DNA of 12,102 nt. Source: Thermodesulfobacteriaceae bacterium (GTDB lineage: Bacteria; Desulfobacterota; Dissulfuribacteria; Dissulfuribacterales; UBA3076). The notes under the pieces are model-generated. The model did not search any database and was not told the DNA's origin. It saw only the letters and a program-made list of their open reading frames with translations. Where the stretch lies: assembly GCA_012961845.1 (NCBI GenBank), contig DTYO01000181.1, forward strand, positions 1-12,102, in the 5' to 3' direction. Position numbers and translations under genes: made by a program. Below, piece by piece: positions 7,842-12,102 of this stretch (position 1 is its first letter; each line of letters opens with the position of its first letter).

Positions 7842-8627
7842 ATGAAAATGCCGGCCATATATCTTCTGGAATTGCTGTGTTTGGTTAGAACTACTAAAAA
7901 TTATGTCATGACCTTCAATGGACCCGTAAGGGATGAATTATTGGGAAGTGTGACCAGAGAGCTGGACCGGACCCGAGGACTGAACCGAGGCACGACTTTC
8001 GTCCTGTTGGAGATCTGTACAGACGGCATTCTGGACCTGAAACACATTGCAGACGCCATTTCAGACAGTCTGAGGGCAGAAGATTCCATAAGTATTCACG
8101 GTGAAAATCTGATTCTGCTGACTTTGCCGGAAATAAACGAGGCGGACGGAGATGCAGCAGCAACGAGACTGAAAAGGCTTATTGCTAAAACTTTCACAAA
8201 CAAAACAGGCCATCCTGCGGACGTCGGGATGTTTTACGGGGTTTTGAATGTACCTCAGCGTCTGTACGCAGAAAAACCGGACTCAGTGCTTGAGACTCTT
8301 GAGAGTGGGCTCATACTCGACCGCGAGACCACTGAAGAAAATGAAAGGGCAGAAGAAGAAATACCTGAGGAAAAAACCGAAGAAAATGATTTACTGTTTA
8401 TTTGTGGCGACACAGATCTGAATCTTTCAGAGTTCTTATCTATTATCCCTCCCCATATTGTTCCTGTATTCCTGCCCAACGATGCGCAGGAATCGCTGGC
8501 AATGCTCAAAAAGAAAAGAAACGGCGTCCTTTTGATAGGTGAGAAACTCCCCATGGACGAAGCGCTGTATCTTGTTAATAACATACGTTCTAATCGTATG
8601 TTACATGATATATATAGTGTTGACTGA
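7842..8627 (+). CDS. 5' part of a frameshifted signalling protein: degenerate GGDEF-like plus half receiver domain
   Basis: A 261-codon frame with no close family I can name. Residues 30-150 follow the GGDEF/nucleotide-cyclase fold pattern: a helix DELLGSVTRELDRTR, a strand TTFVLLEI, then IADAISDSLRAEDSISIHGENLILLTLPE, where the signature GGDEF is replaced by HGENL (86-90). Diguanylate cyclase activity is not expected. An acidic linker rich in Glu (161-181) leads to a receiver-like half: DLLFICGD (183-190), a helix, GVLLIGEKLPMDEA (228-241) and NNIRSNRMLHDIY. The phospho-acceptor Asp expected before the LPM turn is Gly. The frame then stops early (TGA 8625-8627) in the middle of the receiver, and the rest continues in the +1 frame. 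ATG 7842 has GAGG (7831-7834) 7 nt upstream; a second ATG at 7908 has no ribosome site. It is likely a broken or frame-variable gene. Confidence 0.7.
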   Translation: MKMPAIYLLELLCLVRTTKNYVMTFNGPVRDELLGSVTRELDRTRGLNRGTTFVLLEICTDGILDLKHIADAISDSLRAEDSISIHGENLILLTLPEINEADGDAAATRLKRLIAKTFTNKTGHPADVGMFYGVLNVPQRLYAEKPDSVLETLESGLILDRETTEENERAEEEIPEEKTEENDLLFICGDTDLNLSEFLSIIPPHIVPVFLPNDAQESLAMLKKKRNGVLLIGEKLPMDEALYLVNNIRSNRMLHDIYSVD

Positions 8628-8988
8628 AAATAACCGTCCGACGGACGGAGCATTCACCTATATGGCCATCGACTGCAGGGTCTCGATCGACACTCCCATC
8701 CATCAGTTCGCTACCGTGCTGTTGACCGGTTTCTTAAAACTGATGTCAGGGAGGTACAGAAAAGAAAAAGCGGCCTGCGCGAGGATCCTGGAGTCCCTGA
8801 AAACCGCCACACACAAGCTCAATCAGCCATTGCAGGTAATATTGGGCAGCCTAGAAGTATTGCTTCTCGAAATGGAAGACAGAAGCAGACACGACGCAGT
8901 ACCCGCAACCTTGGCAGAGATCAGGAAACAGGCCCTGCGGGCAGCGGAAATCAACCGAAAGATAAGTCGGCTTGCAGGAGCTGAGTAG
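8539..8988 (+). CDS. 3' part of the same signalling protein: end of receiver plus HisKA-type DHp helices, no ATPase domain
   Basis: An open frame from GTG 8539 to TAG 8986-8988. Only the part after about 8611 looks like real protein; before that the other frame carries the receiver pattern. IVLTENNRPTDG continues receiver strand 4, and MAIDCRVSIDTPIHQF supplies the last strand and the usual Pro of a receiver. A helix GRYRKEKAACARILESLKTA then runs into THKLNQPLQVILGSLEVLLL, a HisKA H-box with its phospho-accepting His (codon 8812-8814), followed by the second DHp helix to the stop. There is no HATPase domain; the frame ends in SRLAGAE with a terminator on top of the stop. Restoring 2 nt in the AT tract joins both frames into about 382 residues. 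As it stands this part has no good start of its own (GTG 8539 or ATG 8662). It may be untranslated. Confidence 0.6.
   Translation: MRNSPWTKRCILLITYVLIVCYMIYIVLTENNRPTDGAFTYMAIDCRVSIDTPIHQFATVLLTGFLKLMSGRYRKEKAACARILESLKTATHKLNQPLQVILGSLEVLLLEMEDRSRHDAVPATLAEIRKQALRAAEINRKISRLAGAE
8579..8603. repeat. Perfect 9-bp inverted repeat next to the frameshift site
   Basis: TAACATACG (8579-8587) and CGTATGTTA (8595-8603) are exact reverse complements around a 7-nt loop. The hairpin lies inside coding sequence. It is 4 nt before the AT dinucleotide tract 8608-8616, where the reading frame of the signalling gene breaks. It has no T-run, so it is not a terminator. Confidence 0.75.
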
Positions 8989-9005
8989 CTCCTGAACTAT
9001 TTTTT
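8975..9005 (+). terminator. Strong rho-independent terminator overlapping the signalling-gene stop
   Basis: CAGGAGCT (8975-8982) and AGCTCCTG (8987-8994) form a perfect 8-bp stem with a 4-nt loop GAGT. Six T follow at 9000-9005. The stem contains the last codons and the TAG stop at 8986-8988. This marks the authentic 3' end of the two-frame signalling gene. Confidence 0.8.
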
Positions 9006-9246
9006 AACCATGACGCTGCGCCAGGAGCATCGTGTGTCGTCTGTATTTATTTTACATAATATATCTTATGCGACTTTATTCCAATCACTCTGGGGGGGGG
9101 TGCTGGTGATAGCCACACCAGTTTTAATACATTAAAAACGTATGTTATGCGTTAGACTTCAGTAGCTAGATCATTGCCGCGTTCGGTCAGGGCACGAATG
9201 CACCATGTGTTCCCCGCCTGAAACAGGCTGCAATATGGGATAAAAG
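9006..9246. other. Gene-poor gap with G9 tract and small hairpins
   Basis: No convincing gene is seen between the two terminators. Visible items are a CATAA/TTATG hairpin (9055-9070) and a run of nine G at 9092-9100. A 6-bp hairpin CTGGTG/CACCAG (9103-9121) is followed by TTTT and could be a second weak terminator on the plus strand. A 7-bp hairpin with loop GTT lies at 9137-9153, and a GCCTG-AAA-CAGGC hairpin at 9216-9228. A minus-strand stretch ending at TAA 9152-9154 reads like a protein tail (AGNTWCIRALTERGNDLATE) but has no start and no recognised family. A small RNA or gene remnant is possible; nothing decides it. Confidence 0.4.
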
Positions 9247-9273
9247 AAAAAAGGGCTGTCAACCGCCCTTTTT
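9247..9273 (-). terminator. Rho-independent terminator of the flgM operon (possibly bidirectional)
   Basis: AAAAAGGGC (9248-9256) pairs perfectly with GCCCTTTTT (9265-9273) around an 8-nt loop. On the minus strand the stem is followed by a T-run, 25 nt after the flgM stop. The A/T flanks are symmetrical, so it could also stop plus-strand transcripts. Confidence 0.8.
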
Positions 9274-9297
9274 CCTGGGGAGGAGGAGTAGAGAAGA

Positions 9298-9606
9298 TCA
9301 GCCTAAATCCTTGATAAGGTCCGTCATCATGGCCTGTGCCACCTTTTCAGCGTCTAACTGGTAGGTACCGTTCTGGACCTGTTCTTTCAAAAAATTGATC
9401 CGGGCGGATCTTTCAGGATCTTCCACTGCCATGGCTGTCTCCACTTTCTGGAGCAGCCTGGGGCCTGCAGAAAGTTCCACGCGGTCAGTGCAGCTCTGAC
9501 AATTGTTGGCGCCTCCGGCGTGGGCGCGCTGATTATTGCTTGAGGCCTGTGAACCATTTATATATGCCATCATGTGGACATTTTGATTTATATCTGACAC
9601 GCTCAT
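9298..9606 (-). CDS. flgM: FlgM, anti-sigma-28 factor
   Basis: A 102-residue protein that binds and blocks the flagellar sigma factor FliA (sigma-28) until the hook is finished, when FlgM is exported. The conserved part starts at DRVELSAGPRLLQKVETAM (41-59). It continues with the helix PERSARINFLKEQVQNGTYQL (64-84) and ends in DAEKVAQAMMTDLI (85-98), the sigma-binding C-terminal region. The N-terminal 40 residues are Asn/Ala/Gly-rich and unordered, as expected of an exported disordered protein. They contain an unusual CQSC (36-39). The ATG has AGGAG 6 nt upstream (plus 9613-9617), located in the 18-nt gap after the preceding gene, so both are surely one operon. The terminator at 9247-9273 ends it. 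No structural flagellar gene is in the window. Confidence 0.88.
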   Translation of the reverse strand: MSVSDINQNVHMMAYINGSQASSNNQRAHAGGANNCQSCTDRVELSAGPRLLQKVETAMAVEDPERSARINFLKEQVQNGTYQLDAEKVAQAMMTDLIKDLG

Positions 9607-9624
9607 TTTTAACTCCTGAATATT

Positions 9625-10035
9625 CTACTCTGAATTCGAATCCAACATGGAATAAATTCGTTCCTTTAAATTTTCTATATCGTCTGGCGAAATCGTCTTC
9701 TCTATCTCCTCGTTTCCTTCGTCAATCACCCGAAAGGTCAGATTCGAATCAGAATCATCGCCAGTCAGACCTTTCAGTTCTGAATTCAGTTTCTGTACAA
9801 ATTCATGTATCTGATCCTGTTCGGTCTGGCCTTCTTGACTTTGTCCGGTTGCCTTCGATAATATCTGCGATGAAATTGTTTCTGTTATCTGGTGTCTTTT
9901 AGCCTCGGGTGATATGGAAATCAAATCCTGAACAGGAGTAGTAAGTCCGGCATTGGGCCTCAAAGAACCTTTTCGTCCTACTCTTCGGCCGTATGCTTTT
10001 ATAACATTCTGTATATGGTAAAATGATATGTTCAT
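9625..10035 (-). CDS. FlgM-associated small protein (DVU0524-like)
   Basis: A 136-residue soluble protein of unknown function, resembling the small protein encoded directly before flgM in Desulfovibrio and relatives (DVU0524 family). The N-terminus MNISFYHIQNVIKAYGRRVG is the conserved block. It is followed by VQDLISISPEAKRHQIT (35-51), whose 'ISISPEAK' phrase also occurs in FlgM-like proteins. The rest is helical, Gln/Glu-rich and acidic: IHEFVQKLNSELKGL (76-90), then ISPDDIENLKERIYSMLDS near the end. There is no signal peptide, membrane segment or cysteine. It is 18 nt upstream of flgM in the same direction, so a role in flagellar gene control or as a FlgM partner is inferred from context only. 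The ribosome site is weak; GGGGG lies too far (about 17 nt) from the ATG. Confidence 0.78.
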   Translation of the reverse strand: MNISFYHIQNVIKAYGRRVGRKGSLRPNAGLTTPVQDLISISPEAKRHQITETISSQILSKATGQSQEGQTEQDQIHEFVQKLNSELKGLTGDDSDSNLTFRVIDEGNEEIEKTISPDDIENLKERIYSMLDSNSE

Positions 10036-10063
10036 TTAGGCTTCTTAATTCCCCCTATTTTGT

Positions 10064-10090
10064 TTATCTGTTCGGAGTTTTCATCTTTCA
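10064..10090 (-). promoter_or_regulatory. Possible sigma-28 (FliA) promoter of the flgM operon
   Basis: On the minus strand, TGAA (plus 10087-10090), a 15-nt spacer and ACAGATAA (plus 10064-10071) resemble the FliA pattern TAAA-N15-GCCGATAA (3 of 4 and 6 of 8 matches). It lies 28 nt before the ATG of the FlgM-associated gene. A sigma-28 promoter would be the expected autoregulatory logic for flgM. It was found by eye, without scoring. Confidence 0.35.
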
Positions 10091-10112
10091 ACTTGAATTT
10101 TCGCACAGCAGC

Positions 10113-10143
10113 TTGAAACTTTTTTAAGAACAGCCTTTATTAT
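10113..10143 (+). promoter_or_regulatory. Possible sigma-70 promoter for the SpmA-SpmB fusion gene
   Basis: TTGAAA (10113-10118) and TATTAT (10138-10143) are close to consensus, but the spacer is 19 nt, longer than ideal. If used, transcription would start near 10150, which excludes the GTG at 10149 as a start and favours ATG 10209. Confidence 0.28.
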
Positions 10144-10208
10144 AGACCGTGGACAGAGAGAATACTGTTAAATCCGCAACTTTGCCCTCCTCTTCCAGGC
10201 CTGCTCTG

Positions 10209-11492
10209 ATGAACAGTATATGGTTTTTTTTGATCGTATGCTCAATTCTGTCGGCAGCTTTCTTTGACAGGATACCTGCAGTCACCCAGGCATCGTTTGA
10301 ATCTGCAAAAAATGCCGTCAATCTGGCGATAGGCCTTGTGGGCGCAATGGCCTTGTGGCTTGGGCTGATACGTATTGCAGAAGCTGGAGGCATGATGAAG
10401 CTTCTTGCCAGGTGGATCAGACCTGTAATGACCAGGCTTTTCCCTGACGTTCCACCCGAAGATCCGGCCATGGCAGGCATGGTGTTGAATATGTCAGCCA
10501 ATGCCCTGGGGCTCGGGAATGCCGCAACACCTCTGGGCATAAAGGCAATGATGGCCCTCGACAGGCTGAATCCTTCTCCCGGCACCGCAACTGATGCAAT
10601 GTGCCTTTTCCTAGCAATAAATACCTCGAATGTCACGCTGCTTCCGCTAGGCGTGATCACAGTAAGAGCTGCCGCAGGATCAAGTGATCCAGGAGCAATA
10701 CTTGTCCCTACAATCCTTGCGACAGCCTGTTCTACCATTGTGGCAGTGACAAGTGCAAAGATCCTCAAGAAGTTTTTTTCTCCGCCACCGCAGTCAGAGG
10801 AATCTGCAAAGTCACGGAATCCCCGGCATATTTCTGAAGACAGTCAACAGGAATCCGAGACGGCTACCTGCGGAGGAATGAAAGGCACAAGAGTTCTCGT
10901 GGGAATGGTCATAATGTCATTGTTTCTGAGTATGATGATATGGCATGGGTGCCACGGACAGATATCCATGGAACGTTTCAGTGCCTGGCTGGTTCCAGGC
11001 CTTATTCTTGCCCTGGTATGTTACGGCTACAGTGCGAGGGTGCCGGTCTATGAAACCGGCGTGGAAGGAGCAAAGGAAGGATTTAAGGTTGCGGTACGCC
11101 TGATACCTTTTCTGGTGATGATCCTCGTGGCAATAGGCATGTTCAGGGCGTCCGGTGCATTTGAAATCCTGGCAGACATAATGTCACCCGCTACCGACCT
11201 GCTCGGGATTCCCGTAGAAGTGTTGCCTGTAGCCCTGTTGAGGTCCCTGTCAGGATCTGGCGCATTCGGCCTGATGAGTGAGATTACGGCCAATGACCCT
11301 GACGGGTTTGCAGCATATCTGGCAGGGACCATCCAGGGGTCTACAGAAACTACATTTTATGTATTGGCAGTCTATTTTGGTGCGGTAGGAATTTTCAAGA
11401 CCAGATACGCACTGGCTGCCGCACTTTTGGCTGATCTTGCGGGTTTTCTTGCCTCGGTGGCACTGTGCCACTGGCTTTATACGACTGCCTGA
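10209..11492 (+). CDS. Fused SpmA-SpmB nucleoside-recognition (gate) membrane protein
   Basis: A 427-residue integral membrane protein with two related halves. Residues 1-190 match spore maturation protein A: first helix SIWFFLIVCSILSAAFF, then LAIGLVGAMALWLGLIRIAEAGG, and the gate motif NMSANALGLGNAATPLG (94-110). A polar linker (about 191-224) follows. Residues 225-427 match SpmB, with VAVRLIPFLVMILVAIGMFR (294-313), RSLSGSGAFG (345-354) and QGSTETTFYV (376-385). In Bacillus, spmA and spmB are separate genes needed for spore core dehydration. Fused or paired homologues are common in non-sporing Gram-negative bacteria, where the substrate is unknown. The frame is open from GTG 10149, but ATG 10209 places the start just before the first helix as in relatives; neither has a strong ribosome site. 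The gene converges on HU with 8 nt between stops. Confidence 0.88.
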   Translation: MNSIWFFLIVCSILSAAFFDRIPAVTQASFESAKNAVNLAIGLVGAMALWLGLIRIAEAGGMMKLLARWIRPVMTRLFPDVPPEDPAMAGMVLNMSANALGLGNAATPLGIKAMMALDRLNPSPGTATDAMCLFLAINTSNVTLLPLGVITVRAAAGSSDPGAILVPTILATACSTIVAVTSAKILKKFFSPPPQSEESAKSRNPRHISEDSQQESETATCGGMKGTRVLVGMVIMSLFLSMMIWHGCHGQISMERFSAWLVPGLILALVCYGYSARVPVYETGVEGAKEGFKVAVRLIPFLVMILVAIGMFRASGAFEILADIMSPATDLLGIPVEVLPVALLRSLSGSGAFGLMSEITANDPDGFAAYLAGTIQGSTETTFYVLAVYFGAVGIFKTRYALAAALLADLAGFLASVALCHWLYTTA

Positions 11493-11500
11493 TTTTTTCG

Positions 11501-11773
11501 TTATTCTACTGATTCTGACAATCTGGCACCAGGTTTGAATTTGGCAATTTTCTTGGCAGGTATCTTGATTGGCTCACCTGTACGGGGATTGCGGCCTGTC
11601 CGGGCCTGCCTCTCCGAAACGGAAAAGGTTCCGAATCCAACTAGGGTCACTTTCTCGCCGTCTGCAAGGGCCTCTGATACCGCTTCCAAAAAGCCGTTCA
11701 AGGCCCTGTCAGCAGCATTTTTGGATATTCCGGCTGTCTGAGCTATGCGGGCCACCAGTGTCGCTTTGTTCAT
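11501..11773 (-). CDS. hup: HU-family DNA-binding (histone-like) protein
   Basis: A 90-residue nucleoid protein that binds and bends DNA as a dimer. MNKATLVARIAQTAGISKNAA (1-21) and the following helices form the dimer core. VTLVGFGTFSV (42-52) leads into the beta-arm with RTGRNPRTGEPIKIPA (58-73), including the intercalating Pro in RNP. AKFKPGARLSESV closes the fold. The length equals that of typical HU subunits. The start at 11773 is chosen because AGGAGG precedes it by 6 nt (plus 11780-11785) and homologues begin with MNK; the frame is open a further 22 codons upstream, but these look non-coding. HU rather than IHF is preferred from the N-terminal and arm sequence. Its 3' end faces the SpmA-SpmB gene with no visible terminator between. 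Confidence 0.95.
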   Translation of the reverse strand: MNKATLVARIAQTAGISKNAADRALNGFLEAVSEALADGEKVTLVGFGTFSVSERQARTGRNPRTGEPIKIPAKKIAKFKPGARLSESVE

Positions 11774-11818
11774 GTCTACCCTCCTGATTGTTTTATTTGT
11801 GATAATTATTATTTTTTG

Positions 11819-11846
11819 TTTATCCCAACATGCCTGCAAAAGTCAA
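11819..11846 (-). promoter_or_regulatory. Likely sigma-70 promoter of the HU gene
   Basis: On the minus strand, TTGACT (plus 11841-11846; 5 of 6 consensus) and GATAAA (plus 11819-11824; 4 of 6) are separated by 16 nt. Transcription would begin near 11812, giving a leader of about 38 nt that includes the strong AGGAGG site. It lies 15 nt downstream (minus strand) of the last codon of the transposase remnant. Confidence 0.42.
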
Positions 11847-11861
11847 ATATTTAAGTGGTTC

Positions 11862-12102
11862 CTAACCAAACTCAGCAATTTTTACAGGTACGTGGTTCAA
11901 GCATGCATTGAGCAGTCTCAAAGGTAGATCTGGCTCCCAAAACCTGCGATTAAAACCATTTAACCAATGGTATTTTCGTAACATGAAACAATGTATCAGC
12001 AGTTACAGAAACCTGATGATGACAGCGAGAACATTGATAAAGTTTTCTACTCGCCACAAAACTGTATTTTTGGAAACCCCACGATGGGCATTGAAAACCT
12101 TG
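11862..12102 (-). pseudogene. IS1595-type transposase remnant with internal deletion (runs off right edge)
   Basis: Read on the minus strand from 12102, the frame gives FQCPSWGFQKYSF, then SRKLYQCSRCHHQVSVTADT and LFHVTKIPLVKWF, then a stop (plus 11950-11952). This is the N-terminal zinc-ribbon segment of IS1595/ISXO2-like transposases (CP-C-G...YQC--C-HQTSVTAGT-FH-T-IPL-KWF). The second zinc cysteine is changed to Trp. In the neighbouring frame from about 11954 the text becomes FNRRFWEPDLPLRLLNACLN and HVPVKIAEFG, stop at 11862-11864. This resembles the extreme C-terminus of the same family (the FNRRF...RLL block). The roughly 200-residue DDE core that should lie between is missing. The joint falls at TTTT shared by both ends. 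No terminal inverted repeat can be confirmed, because one end is outside the window. The element is surely inactive. Confidence 0.7.

Noticed and set aside
10124..10768. Minus-strand open frame of 214 codons opposite the SpmA half
   Set aside because: It is a shadow of the SpmA gate coding sequence, with no recognisable motifs of its own.
11774..11839. Upstream extension of HU by 22 codons
   Set aside because: The added residues are low-complexity and unlike HU, and AGGAGG directly precedes the MNK start.
12070..12100. CCCA-CGA-TGGG hairpin followed by ATTGAAAAC, looking like a CRISPR repeat end
   Set aside because: Only one copy is present, and the same bases encode the transposase zinc-ribbon (CPSWGF) on the minus strand.

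Overview
The window looks like chromosomal DNA of a flagellated, Gram-negative deltaproteobacterium (Desulfobacterota, sulfate-reducer-like). The clues are a ClpS/ClpA pair, a FlgM preceded by a small protein of the kind found beside flgM in Desulfovibrio-type genomes, a fused SpmA/SpmB membrane protein, and an Mrp-type ATPase with an N-terminal DUF59 domain. No rRNA, tRNA, CRISPR array or prophage was seen. This is inference from gene content; no database search was made.

Layout. The left edge holds the 3' end of adenylate kinase (adk, +), closed by a hairpin terminator. Four minus-strand genes follow in transcription order tlyA, clpS, clpA, glgP (6392 down to 307): an S4-domain rRNA 2'-O-methyltransferase, the N-end-rule adaptor, its AAA+ unfoldase, and an alpha-glucan phosphorylase. 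clpS and clpA are 2 nt apart and surely co-transcribed. Divergent from tlyA is an Mrp/NBP35 P-loop ATPase (+) that lacks the family's usual CxxC iron-sulfur motif.

The most unusual part is 7842-9005. Two overlapping plus-strand frames together encode one three-part signalling protein: a degenerate GGDEF-like domain, a receiver-like domain without its phospho-acceptor Asp, and a histidine-kinase-type DHp helix pair that keeps its His but has no ATPase domain. The reading frame breaks inside the receiver, at a short AT dinucleotide tract that lies 4 nt after a perfect 9-bp inverted repeat. A strong terminator overlaps the final stop codon. A gap of about 300 bp with a G9 tract and several hairpins follows.

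On the far side, a minus-strand flagellar-regulation pair (FlgM-associated protein, then flgM) ends at a strong terminator and may start from a sigma-28-like promoter. Divergent from it is the SpmA-SpmB fusion (+), which converges on an HU-type histone-like gene (-). Upstream of HU, at the right edge, is a decayed IS1595-type transposase in which the N-terminal zinc ribbon is joined directly to the C-terminus. The DDE core is deleted. The likely HU promoter abuts or lies in this remnant.

Functionally the window is mostly housekeeping (nucleotide balance, proteolysis, rRNA modification, glycogen breakdown, P-loop ATPase, nucleoid protein). The accessory or decaying items are the split signalling gene and the transposon scar.
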